Shown here: piece by piece, positions 1 to 7,399 of the stretch
Numbering within the stretch: position 1 is the first letter of the stretch
Layout of the letters: each line of letters begins with the position of its first letter
NCBI GenBank assembly: GCA_900754605.1
Contig: CAAEDK010000195.1
Coordinates: forward strand, 1-13,538
DNA length: 13,538 nt
Source: an uncultured Oscillospiraceae bacterium
GTDB lineage: Bacteria > Bacillota_A > Clostridia > Oscillospirales > Oscillospiraceae
Reading direction: 5' to 3'
Notes under the pieces: model-generated
Told to the model about the DNA's origin: nothing
What the model saw: only the letters and a program-made list of their open reading frames with translations
The model's database searches: none
Translations under genes and position numbers: made by a program

Positions 1-2258
1 ACCGTGCTCCCCTTGGAGGCGCGGGTGGGGCTCACCTCCACGCTGCCGTTGTCCGTGTCCTCCACGCTCACCGTGTACCGGGTCGAGCCAGAGGAGGAGC
101 TACCACCGTGGCTTTCCTCCACCACGGTAAAGGTATTGCCATCGTGGCTCACTCTGTAGCCGGAGCCGGCGATGATATCGTCCGGGTTAAACTTTTTTTC
201 ATTGGTGTCAATGCTAAAGGTGCCCTCACGGCTTACTGTCACCGTGCCGCTGACATCCTGCTCCAGCCTGATGGTCTGGCCGTCCTGCACGTTGTTTACG
301 GCATCCTGGAGTGTCTCATAGTAGGTACCGTCAATCTCAGCCGCTGGGCTGACATCCGCCTTCAAAGTGAAGGTGCTGAACCCGTGACGGGTGGTAAAGG
401 TGGCGGTATTGCTTCCACTACTCTCCGTCACTGTCGCCTTGTAGAGATAAGTGCGTCCGTTGTCCTTGGCGTGCTCCACATAGAGGTTGTCTGCCCTAAA
501 CCCGCTGGGCAGGGGCACGCGCAGAGTGACGTTGGTAGTCACGTTCATCGGCTTGGGATCTTCCATAACGACCGCATTTTTCTCGCCGCCTTCAAGGATA
601 ATGGTTCCGTTTTTATCTACGTCCGCCGTTGTCGCCACGGTGCGCACCATGGGGGTAATGTCCAGCTTCATTTCCTTGGTGTCATAACTCTCTACTGTAA
701 TGTCCAGATACGGCTGCACCACGATAGTGACGTTCTTATCCGTGACGGTAATATTCTCTTTCTTCAAGGCTTCCGTGCCCGCTTCCACGGTCACAGTATT
801 GGTGTTTGCCTCGCCATTGGCCTCGCCGGTCAGTCCGGTGGCCTCAGTCTTAGCAACTGCCTGGGTCACACTCTCTCCAATACCATCAGCGTCCTTCACC
901 TCAGGCTCGCCAGCCACAACCTCAGCCGCAGTCGTATTCTTGTCCTGGATGCCGTACATGCCGTCCTCCGCCACGGCGATCTTCCCCTCAGTCACATAGT
1001 CGGAGGGATCGAAGGAGAACCGGCCGCCGGAGATGAAGCTGGTCTTATTTTCGCTGTATACGGCCAGCGTACCGCTGTTTGTCGCCACAAATGTACCGCC
1101 AGTCACGTTCAGCTCGACCTTCTTCAGAGCATCGTCATCATTTTTCTCGGGGTTGCTTTGGTACAGCGCGGTATAGCCGGAAATGGTTCCGCCGGAGATA
1201 TTGACCTTAAGAGGGAGCTTGGTAGTATGCTGCGTCACGGCAATGCCAGCGCCCACCGTGGTTGTGCCGCTGCCGTTGGGGGTAGTGGTTGTCGGTATCC
1301 CTTTGGCGGTGATAACTGCATCCCCGGAGAGGTTCAGTTTACCCGCGCGGATCTCAATGCCGGTCTCCCCGCCGGTCAGCCTTCCGCCCGTAATATTCAG
1401 CTCGCCGGACTGGGGGTGGTAGATGGCATAGCCGTCGGTACCGGTCAGCTCGCCGCCGTTGATGTTGATCACCGTGTTGTGTTTTGTGCCATTGCCCATG
1501 ATGGCGGCGCTGCCTGTCTCGATGCGCGTCCCCTCATTGACCGTGAGGGTGGTGGGAGCACTCTCCTCGCCGGCTCCCATGATGGAAACGCCGATTGCAC
1601 CGTATGTTTCGTCGTTGTCGTCGCCATTGGGCAGATCACGGAGCACTGTGCCCGCATCCAGGGTCAGTGTACCGCCGTCCGACACCTCAACGACCTTGTT
1701 GTAATAAGGAGATGCCAGAGTGCGCGGCTGATAGGTCTGGAACTCTACCGACGAAGTCGTTACCTTTGCCGTGCCGGTTACGTTGAGTGCGATCACATTC
1801 TGCGCGGTCTTTCCCTCACCGCGCATATCAATGACTGTACCATTTTTCACCACGCCGGTTCCTGCTGTGAATTGGAGACCATATGCAACCCCAGACGTAT
1901 CGCTGACAATCCGCAGGGTATGGCCGCCCAGGTCGAGCGTGATGCCTGCGCTGGTGGTCACCGGAGCGGTGGCCAGATCCTTGAGCACCGCCACGGTCTG
2001 GCCGTCCTGGGCTGCGCCGATGGCCTCAGCCAGAATGCCGTAATAGGTTCCATTCACGACGGCAGCGGCGTTACTCTCATTCAGCCTGTCCACGCCAAAG
2101 GTTCCGTCGCTGTTGGCGATCAGGCTGAAGCCCTTCGCCAGATAGTCGCTCACATCACTGGAGAACGTGCCGCCGGAGATCTCCATACGGCTCTCCTTCG
2201 TTTCATCGGATGTCTGCACCACCACAGAGTCCACACCCGCGCCGGTAGCCTTGATCAC
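1..2258 (-). pseudogene. C-terminal half of a frameshifted giant beta-helix surface protein, open at the left window edge
   Basis: Read on the minus strand from GTG at 2258, this frame is open for about 750 codons to position 1. It continues the protein encoded at 4351-2255 after a -1 register change. It holds repeated units of the form GGTFSSDVS-Y ... DGTF ... AI-AA ... LDLGGHTL, the same units seen upstream of the break, so the two halves are one gene. Low-complexity turn-rich repeats (ISGG, LTGG, NGT) suggest a right-handed beta-helix. Near the left end come a further Y-ETLQDAV module, a Ser/Gly linker (about position 95) and the start of a YTVSVEDTDNGSVEVSP repeat, a module that in Clostridia often precedes S-layer homology domains; any such domains would lie outside the window. 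It has no start of its own apart from a possible internal ATG at 2186. It could be an intact gene with an assembly error at the break. Confidence 0.8.
1913..2174 (-). repeat. Intragenic protein repeat, copy B of the surface protein module
   Basis: Translated on the minus strand, this segment reads GGTFSSDVSDYLAKG, then DGTF, L-ESN, Y-GILAEAIGAAQDGQTV and LDLGGHTL. It matches copy A at 3278-3007 in order and spacing. The repeat is at protein level and the DNA has diverged, so it is an old duplication and not a recent tandem array. A shorter related unit (GGRFSFDPSDYVTEG) lies near 1020. Confidence 0.75.
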
Positions 2259-4351
2259 GGGCTTCCGCTGATGGAAGCCTTGTCTCCCGAAGCAAGGGCT
2301 GGATATTTTGCGGCCTCATCATATACCACGCCGCTGCAAGGAATTGCGTTCTTATTGTCGCCTACCCAGCCGGCCGCCGTACCTGTTCCGGTAATCGTTC
2401 CGCCGGTAATCTCGGCGGTGCCCGCGCGCATCAGCACGCCCACGCCGCCGTCGGCGTAAATATCCACATCGCCGGAGATGGTCAGCTTGCCGCTCTGGGG
2501 ATGGTACACGCCGCAGGCAATGTAGCCGCCGGTGGTAATATGCCCGATCAGTGTGCCGCCGGTCAGGTTGATCTCGGTGCCGCCGGCATTTGTTGTTTCA
2601 TTTACCGTACCGTTTCCGGCCACCACGGCATTGTTATCTGCCACGGTCACGCCGCCGCTTACGTTCAATACAGCCTTGTTCCCATAGGCGCCGAGACCAT
2701 ACTCCTCCGAATTCACATATCCGCCCTTCACGGTGAGGCTGGAGCTAACCACCTCCCCATTCGGAGTCTGCTGGGCAAGCACATTGATTCCGTTGCCTTT
2801 TGTGGCGATAACCGTACCGCTCTCCAGCACCAGATTACCGCCGTTCTGCACCTGAACTGCATAGCCGCTCGATGCGCTCTCAATCTTGCCGGAAGCATAG
2901 GTCACGGTTTCATAGTCCGCGCTGACCACGGGGCCCTCAGCAGACGCCTTGCTGTCCCGGATCGTAAGATCGCCCTCCACAACAAGCGCCCAGCTATCCG
3001 CCTTTCCCGTCAGATTGTGGCCATTCAAATCCAGAATGAGCGTTTTACCAGCAGATACCTTAACGTTCTCCGTGGTATCCCTGTTCAGTGTCACGACCTG
3101 TCCTTCACTCTCAGCGGCATCAATCGCCGCCTGGAGGGTGGCATAGTGCCGGCCGCCGGTCTCTGCAACGCTGTTGCTCTCGTCCAGCTCACCCACGATG
3201 AAGGTGCCGTCGGGGCCTTCGGTGATCTCCGTTCCCTCCACCACATACTCGCTCACATCGCTGGAGAAGGTGCCGCCAGCAATCTCTAATCCGCCAAGTG
3301 CCTCGTCTACATGAACTGCCTCTTTATCGTCAGATTGAGAGATAAAGCTACCGCCATAGATATGGACTAGCGCCTCCTCCTTATCTCCGCCATCGTTACT
3401 ATTTCCAACAAATGCTGCAACTTTACTTATAGAAGTAAATTCACCACCATAAACATTACACTCTACCTCACCGGATTCTCCCGCAACGTACAGTGCATAG
3501 AACGCAGAACTACCATTGGAGTGCTTATCGCATGCCACGGTTTTAAACTCGCCGTCCCGCACTTCCGAATAGCCTGCCGATGTGGAAAAAGCCCCTTGTA
3601 CACCAATAACAGTACCATTATAGAAATACAATTCCGGTTTGGCACTCTCTTCAGAATCCTGATGGCTTTGAATGGTATATCCCCAACTGCTACTATTACA
3701 GCTTGAGCAGGAACGGCAATCAAAAGTACCATCGTATATATAAGTCTTGCCTGCGTTATAAACCGCTGTCACTGCTCCGTTAAACGTTCCATCCTGAATC
3801 TTCAAAACACTATCAGGGCGATTTTTAATGGAAGCGCCACTTGCATCAACTGAGCCAGTATATGTACCGTTTTCGATAGTCAGTGTACCATAATTGTCAA
3901 TCGCGCCATATCCGCCTGTCTTAGATGCAGACGCATCGATTGTGCCGTTCCCCGTTACCGTCAGGGTACCTTTGTTCACAATCGGCCTGCCCGTAAAGTC
4001 CGACGCCACGGTAATACTGTGGCCCTCCATGTCCAAGATAATATTCTTGTTTTCCGGAATGGTGATGATCTGCTCCGTCGTCATCCCGGCGATATCACCT
4101 GCCAGTGTAACCGTAGTTTCTTTACCATCTGATGCAGCTTCAATCGCCTGCTTCAGAGCGCTGTAGGCTCCGTTATCCGGCTCGGCAGGTTCTCCTACCG
4201 GCTCCGTTTCCTCTTCCACTGGGGCGACCGCTTCCTCGTCTAATCCTTCTGCTCCTACTTCCGGCCCAATAGCTAAGGCACTTGCAGGAAGAAAGGTTAC
4301 TAACATACATATAGACAGTAATGCCGCCAATCCCTTTTTTGCCCGTTTCAT
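2255..4351 (-). CDS. N-terminal half of a giant secreted beta-helix surface protein, ended early by a frameshift
   Basis: The start at 4351 is set by AAGGAGG at 4364-4358, 6 nt upstream. Residues 1-27 are a classic Sec signal peptide: basic MKRAKK, then a hydrophobic core, then ASALA as a likely signal peptidase I site. An acidic Glu/Pro linker follows (about residues 30-60). The rest is repetitive: modules with an AI-AA helix, a TVTL--D strand and an LD(M/L)-GH-(I/L)T strand occur near residues 65-115 and 400-450, separated by many short GGT/NGT turns typical of right-handed beta-helix (pectate-lyase-like) folds. The product is probably exported and cell-surface associated, with an adhesive or wall-linked role that cannot be specified. 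The last residues (ASISGSP) end at TGA 2257-2255, while the similar protein sequence carries on in the -1 frame, so this stop is a lesion and not the true end. Without the downstream half the product would lack whatever anchors it. Confidence 0.85.
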   Translation of the reverse strand: MKRAKKGLAALLSICMLVTFLPASALAIGPEVGAEGLDEEAVAPVEEETEPVGEPAEPDNGAYSALKQAIEAASDGKETTVTLAGDIAGMTTEQIITIPENKNIILDMEGHSITVASDFTGRPIVNKGTLTVTGNGTIDASASKTGGYGAIDNYGTLTIENGTYTGSVDASGASIKNRPDSVLKIQDGTFNGAVTAVYNAGKTYIYDGTFDCRSCSSCNSSSWGYTIQSHQDSEESAKPELYFYNGTVIGVQGAFSTSAGYSEVRDGEFKTVACDKHSNGSSAFYALYVAGESGEVECNVYGGEFTSISKVAAFVGNSNDGGDKEEALVHIYGGSFISQSDDKEAVHVDEALGGLEIAGGTFSSDVSEYVVEGTEITEGPDGTFIVGELDESNSVAETGGRHYATLQAAIDAAESEGQVVTLNRDTTENVKVSAGKTLILDLNGHNLTGKADSWALVVEGDLTIRDSKASAEGPVVSADYETVTYASGKIESASSGYAVQVQNGGNLVLESGTVIATKGNGINVLAQQTPNGEVVSSSLTVKGGYVNSEEYGLGAYGNKAVLNVSGGVTVADNNAVVAGNGTVNETTNAGGTEINLTGGTLIGHITTGGYIACGVYHPQSGKLTISGDVDIYADGGVGVLMRAGTAEITGGTITGTGTAAGWVGDNKNAIPCSGVVYDEAAKYPALASGDKASISGSP
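3007..3278 (-). repeat. Intragenic protein repeat, copy A of the surface protein module
   Basis: The minus-strand translation reads GGTFSSDVSEYVVEG, then DGTF, L-ESN, YATLQAAIDAAESEGQVV and LDLNGHNLTG. It is the partner of the unit at 2174-1913 in the other reading frame. The matching pair across the break is the main evidence that both frames belong to one gene. Confidence 0.75.
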
Positions 4352-4357
4352 GTTGTT

Positions 4358-4364
4358 CCTCCTT
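4358..4364 (-). promoter_or_regulatory. Ribosome binding site of the surface protein gene
   Basis: Minus-strand AAGGAGG lies 6 nt before the ATG at 4351. It is close to the full anti-Shine-Dalgarno complement and fixes the start codon. It indicates strong translation of the gene. Confidence 0.85.
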
Positions 4365-4405
4365 TTTTAAATTGCGCCCCGGCTCCACTGCTGTCAGTTG
4401 TTATT

Positions 4406-4425
4406 GTCTTTTGCATGCAAAAGAC
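4406..4425. promoter_or_regulatory. Perfect 20-bp palindrome in the leader of the surface protein gene
   Basis: GTCTTTTGCATGCAAAAGAC equals its own reverse complement. It lies 55 nt before the start codon and 2 bp from a second palindrome, between the predicted transcription start (about 4448) and the ribosome binding site. It could be an operator for a dimeric regulator. In RNA it could also fold as an 8-bp stem with a 4-nt loop. There is no T-run, so it is not an intrinsic terminator. Confidence 0.6.
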
Positions 4426-4427
4426 AG

Positions 4428-4445
4428 AAGTGTGCCGGCACACTT
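4428..4445. promoter_or_regulatory. Perfect 18-bp palindrome next to the first one, at the predicted transcription start
   Basis: AAGTGTGCCGGCACACTT equals its own reverse complement. It covers or abuts the predicted +1 of the leftward promoter with -10 at 4460-4455. Its sequence is unlike the neighbouring 20-bp palindrome, so the two would be sites for different proteins or two separate RNA stems. The function is inferred only from symmetry and position. Confidence 0.6.
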
Positions 4446-4454
4446 GGCATTCTT

Positions 4455-4483
4455 ACTGTATCACATTGTCCCAATATTTTCAA
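4455..4483 (-). promoter_or_regulatory. Sigma-A-type promoter of the surface protein gene
   Basis: On the minus strand TTGAAA (4483-4478; 5 of 6 to consensus) is followed by a 17-bp spacer and TACAGT (4460-4455; 4 of 6). A TG one base upstream of the -10 makes it an extended -10 promoter. It would start transcription near 4448 and give a leader of about 97 nt that contains both palindromes. Confidence 0.55.
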
Positions 4484-4700
4484 GAGGGCACGTCCACGGA
4501 GTCCTCTTATGCGTTGTAGAGGTACAGTACATATTGAATAGTTGAAGTTGCGCACAGTAACTCGGCAAGAGGGTCCTATCCTTTATGGGAAAGGGTATAA
4601 CACAGGATATGGTGTGAGCGGAGCCATCAGGAAATGCAAGTAAGATCCGGTCATATATCTACTTCTGGAAGGCCCTCCGGAGAGGAACATTGGAGTCTTT

Positions 4701-4750
4701 CGTCTGCTGGTTTGGCCGAAGAAAAGCGGGCCAAAACCACTGTTCAGACG
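4701..4750. other. Long imperfect inverted repeat in the gene-poor region
   Basis: CGTCTG (4701-4706) pairs with CAGACG (4745-4750), and TGGTTTGGCC (4708-4717) pairs with GGCCAAAACCA (4729-4739) apart from one extra A. The unpaired middle is 11 nt. A second option exists, since AAAACC (4733-4738) can also pair with GGTTTT (4750-4755), which would suit an RNA with alternative folds. Neither strand has a T-run directly after it, so it is not an obvious intrinsic terminator. It may be the core of a small RNA or a relic mobile-element end. Confidence 0.45.
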
Positions 4751-4826
4751 GTTTTCACCCACTTTCTTATTGTACCTTTCTATTTTGTCCTAAACACTGT
4801 ATTTTGTAACGGACTGCTTTTCCATT

Positions 4827-5144
4827 TCACTGGTCTCCGAATTCTGCCCCCGGGGGCCAGGGGGATCTTTTCAAAGGGGGGTTCCACGCCTGGCGGCGGC
4901 GGCTCACCACCGGTTGGACCGCAGGCCGGAGCGACACCGGCTGTATTTCTGGAATAGCCATTGCCTCCAGTGTTTCCTCCGGTATCACCTGACTTGGATG
5001 GTACTATTTAGGGCGTAAAACAGCAATTTGCTTTTTCTGAAAGGTATACTTTTCCAGCAGATTTTTTACTCTGCCGTAATAAATATGCAGGAACTTATTG
5101 GAACCGCTGTCATGTAAACCGGGTAAGGCCTCCCTCAGAGCGTT
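4827..5144 (-). pseudogene. Possible decayed reading frame of unknown origin
   Basis: One minus-strand frame holds 46 sense codons (including SNKFLHIYYGRVKNLLEKY), an amber stop at 5006-5004, then 58 more sense codons (including VIPEETLEAMAIPEIQPV) before TGA at 4829-4827. The composition looks protein-like and there is no start codon with a ribosome binding site. I do not recognise the family. It lies just after the histidine phosphatase gene and could be the eroded tail of a lost gene, or chance. Confidence 0.25.
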
Positions 5145-5205
5145 TCACGTCCATGACTCAGGAAAGGGCTTTCGTAGTGCGGGTGGCCCACTTTTAGAAG
5201 TCCTA

Positions 5206-5838
5206 TTAGTATATTGCGCCCACAGCATCTTTTTGAAAACAGGTTGATAGAGGCCGCTGCGAGGAAAGCCTCAGACCGTTCTCTGCGGAAAGTGTCAGAA
5301 TATATCCCAGTCCGTTGGGAGCCTCGATCTGTGGCCATTGCTCTGGTCCCCAGTGGTTCAGCGCTGTGACCGCTGTTTTAATCAGTCCGGAATGTGTCAC
5401 CACCGTAGCGCTTTGACTTCCTTGAGCCAGGCAATCCCTCATCAAGCCTGCTACTGCCTCCAGAACCCTCCGGCGAAACGCCTTATATGTCTCTACATCA
5501 AGGATGGGGTGCCCTGCCAGCCAAGCCCGGAAAAAATGCATAAAGTCCTCCTGTGTACCAGGACGGTTTTCCAATGAGCCAAAACAGATCTCGCGGAACT
5601 CCGGGCGCAGGCCGTCCAGTACGATGTGCGGTCCGTACAGTTCCTGAAACGTCTCCCTGCAACGGGAAAGGTCGGAGCTGAAGTAGCGTCCTGTCCTAGG
5701 GTAGCGGATTACCTGCCGCAGCTCCCTCAGTTCCCGGCGCCCCCTTTCTGTGAGCGGTACGTCGCTCCACCCGCTGAACAGGCTTTTTTCGTTGCCCAGC
5801 GAGTAGCCATGGCGCACCAGAACCAGTTGAAATTCCAT
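5206..5838 (-). CDS. Histidine phosphatase family protein (phosphoglycerate mutase-like), last gene of the operon
   Basis: This 210-residue protein has the marks of the histidine phosphatase superfamily. LVLVRHG near the N terminus carries Arg9 and the phospho-acceptor His10; SSDLSRCRET supplies the phosphate-binding Arg59; FREICFGSLE gives the likely acid (Glu83); and VVTHSGL gives the second catalytic His149. Members remove phosphate from small molecules in the cytoplasm (CobC-like, PhoE-like or broad-range types), and the substrate cannot be read here. The ATG at 5838 shares its A with the upstream TGA stop (TGATG), which predicts translational coupling to the MBL hydrolase. An upstream in-frame ATG at 5919 lies inside that gene and is less likely. 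Placement as the seventh gene of a peptide-type importer operon suggests it dephosphorylates the imported solute or a product of it. No clear terminator follows. Confidence 0.88.
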   Translation of the reverse strand: MEFQLVLVRHGYSLGNEKSLFSGWSDVPLTERGRRELRELRQVIRYPRTGRYFSSDLSRCRETFQELYGPHIVLDGLRPEFREICFGSLENRPGTQEDFMHFFRAWLAGHPILDVETYKAFRRRVLEAVAGLMRDCLAQGSQSATVVTHSGLIKTAVTALNHWGPEQWPQIEAPNGLGYILTLSAENGLRLSSQRPLSTCFQKDAVGAIY

Positions 5839-6599
5839 CAGGGCACACTCTCCTCCCGTTTCAGGGCTGGCAGTTCCACCGTCATCAGTGTCTGTGCCAG
5901 GCGCACTTCTCCGTTCCACTGGGCCTTCACCTGGTCCACCAGCAGATGAGGGTCCCCATACAGCGGCAGATGACTGAGTAGCAGCATGCCTGGCGCAGCC
6001 TTACACCCCAGTTGGGCCACGTCCGTACTGGTCATGTGGCCAGCACGGGCTCCATCCGCCCCGGCATACAGGCTGCACTCTGCGATCAGAAGATCGGCAC
6101 CCTCTGCAAACTCTGCCAGTTTGGGCGTATAGGCGCCATCTGCCGTATACACCAGAGTGGACTGCCCACATTTTACTTTTACCGCAAGGCACTCCACCGG
6201 ATGTGCTGTTTTGTGAAAGGTGCAGCAAAATGGCCCGATCTGCAGCTTATCATCTGCCCCAATAGTCTGCGCATAGGTATACGGCTCCATGGTCAAATGT
6301 TCAAAATACGGTTCGACCGGCAACCCATAAAAATGCAGTGGTTGCTGTGCAGCCCCAGTCTGCATTTGGATCAGCCTGCCATAGCTCAGTGCCCCCGCGT
6401 CGCTGCAGTGGTCGTAATGATAGTGGGATAGTAGCACATGGTGTAACTCCTGAAGAGGCAATGCGTTCTGCAGCATAGACGCCGCCCCGCTGCCGCAGTC
6501 CAGAAGTAGATGTTCTCCTTGGCAACTCAACAGATAAGCACTACAGGCTTCGTTTACCCGACAGCACCCCCCCCAGCAGCCGATTACCGTACACCGCAT
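5838..6599 (-). CDS. MBL-fold metallo-hydrolase (RNase Z-like / YhfI-like)
   Basis: The protein is 253 residues from the ATG at 6599, chosen because GGAGG lies 7 nt upstream; an alternative ATG at 6623 has no such site. Metal ligands typical of the metallo-beta-lactamase fold are visible: H59-Y-H61-Y-D63-H64, His133, Asp154 and His210, with a GHMTS loop around His188 as in the RNase Z-like group. The start MRCTVIGCWGG resembles YhfI-type proteins. Family members are metal-dependent hydrolases, often phosphodiesterases. The N terminus is unusually rich in cysteine (3, 8, 12, 13, 19, 26, 35). The gene overlaps the upstream ATPase gene by 16 bp and the downstream phosphatase gene by 1 bp. Codons 9-11 contain an uninterrupted run of eight G. 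Cytoplasmic location is inferred from the lack of a signal peptide. Confidence 0.87.
   Translation of the reverse strand: MRCTVIGCWGGCCRVNEACSAYLLSCQGEHLLLDCGSGAASMLQNALPLQELHHVLLSHYHYDHCSDAGALSYGRLIQMQTGAAQQPLHFYGLPVEPYFEHLTMEPYTYAQTIGADDKLQIGPFCCTFHKTAHPVECLAVKVKCGQSTLVYTADGAYTPKLAEFAEGADLLIAECSLYAGADGARAGHMTSTDVAQLGCKAAPGMLLLSHLPLYGDPHLLVDQVKAQWNGEVRLAQTLMTVELPALKREESVP
6567..6574 (-). repeat. Homopolymer run of eight G at the 5' end of the MBL hydrolase gene
   Basis: The coding strand reads TGG GGG GGG at codons 9-11 (eight C on the plus strand). The frame on both sides matches the family pattern GCWGG, so the present length is the in-frame state. Slippage by one base would end the protein early and could reduce coupled translation of the phosphatase gene. 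Confidence 0.7.
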
Positions 6600-7399
6600 A
6601 CACAGCCCTCCCCCGTTGAACATGAGCTTGCAATCAGCCGTTTTGTATAGTCGTCTTTCGGCGTACGGATCAACTGGCTCCCCTCTCCCTGCTCCACAAT
6701 GCGGCCACGGTTAATCACAACGATAAAATCCGACATATAGTGGATCACGCCAATATCGTGAGAGATAAAGAGATATGCTGTAGAAAATTCCTTTTGAAGA
6801 TCCTTCAACAGGTTCAGGATCTGCGCCTGAATGGACACATCCAGCGCGGACACACATTCATCGCAGATAATGACCTCGGGCGAGAGCAGCAATGCGCGGG
6901 CAATGGCAATGCGCTGGCATTGCCCGCCGCTGAGTTCCGAGGGATATTTGCCCAGGGTGGAATCCGGCAGTCCCACACGGTTGAGCATCTCCCGCACCGT
7001 TTCCCGGGCTTTATGCGGTTTAAAGCCGTCCACCAGGATCTTCATAGGCTCTACAAGGATTCTCTCCACAGTATAATAAGGGTTCATGGATTCTTTGGGA
7101 TTTTGGAAAATATATTGCACATTGCGGCGAAAGCGCCGGTACTCCTTTTCTCCCAGTGAGCGGATATCCTGCCCTTTGTATCGCACGATTCCCGATGTAG
7201 GCTGCTGCAGATCGCCAAATATCTCTCCCAAAGTGGATTTTCCGCTTCCGCTTTCTCCTACCACGCCCAGAGTCTGTCCTGAGTACAGTGCCAGATCGAT
7301 CCCCTGAAGCGCCTGAAACGTGTCCCTGCGTCTCAGCAGCATCTGTTGCTTGACGGGAAACCGCTTTTCCATGCCGATTGCCTCCAATACTGCCGTCAT
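6584..7399 (-). CDS. Peptide/nickel-type ABC transporter ATP-binding protein (DppF/OppF/NikE class)
   Basis: This 271-residue ATPase is the second nucleotide-binding subunit of the importer. It shows Walker A GESGSGKST (48-56), Q-loop Gln99 in YIFQNP, the signature LSGGQ (156-160), Walker B VIICDE (Asp180, Glu181) and the switch His214 in FISHD. The block after Walker B reads CVSALD where PVSALD or AVSALD is common. The start at 7399 is chosen because its ATG overlaps the TGA of the upstream gene (ATGA, 7399-7396). An in-frame ATG at 7429 lies inside the upstream gene. The protein would pair with the other ATPase below the two permeases at the inner face of the membrane. The C terminus is short and Cys-rich (CSTGEGCVCG) and overlaps the MBL hydrolase gene by 16 bp. 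Confidence 0.95.
   Translation of the reverse strand: MTAVLEAIGMEKRFPVKQQMLLRRRDTFQALQGIDLALYSGQTLGVVGESGSGKSTLGEIFGDLQQPTSGIVRYKGQDIRSLGEKEYRRFRRNVQYIFQNPKESMNPYYTVERILVEPMKILVDGFKPHKARETVREMLNRVGLPDSTLGKYPSELSGGQCQRIAIARALLLSPEVIICDECVSALDVSIQAQILNLLKDLQKEFSTAYLFISHDIGVIHYMSDFIVVINRGRIVEQGEGSQLIRTPKDDYTKRLIASSCSTGEGCVCGVR

Noticed and set aside
108..2459. A 783-codon open frame on the plus strand opposite the surface protein gene.
   Set aside because: For most of its length its codons are exact antisense of the minus-strand codons, so it stays open because the GC-rich gene avoids TTA, CTA and TCA. Its translation is His/Ala/Gly-rich without domains, it crosses the frameshift untouched, and the minus strand carries clear protein repeats.
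2501..3289. A 262-codon plus-strand open frame.
   Set aside because: It lies opposite the N-terminal half of the surface protein gene with shadow-like composition and no ribosome binding site.
4634..4957. A 107-codon plus-strand frame ending in a Gly/Pro-rich tail.
   Set aside because: It has no ribosome binding site, mixed composition, and runs through the 4701-4750 hairpin. No family is recognisable.
5007..5205. Intrinsic terminator for the seven-gene operon.
   Set aside because: The candidates (AGTG...CACT around 5175-5195, GCAGA...TCTGC around 5060-5077) have short or mismatched stems and no T-run, so none is called.
5839..5919. Upstream in-frame ATG extending the histidine phosphatase by 27 residues.
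   Set aside because: The extension lies wholly inside the MBL hydrolase gene, has no family similarity, and the TGATG junction at 5838 gives a normal coupled start.
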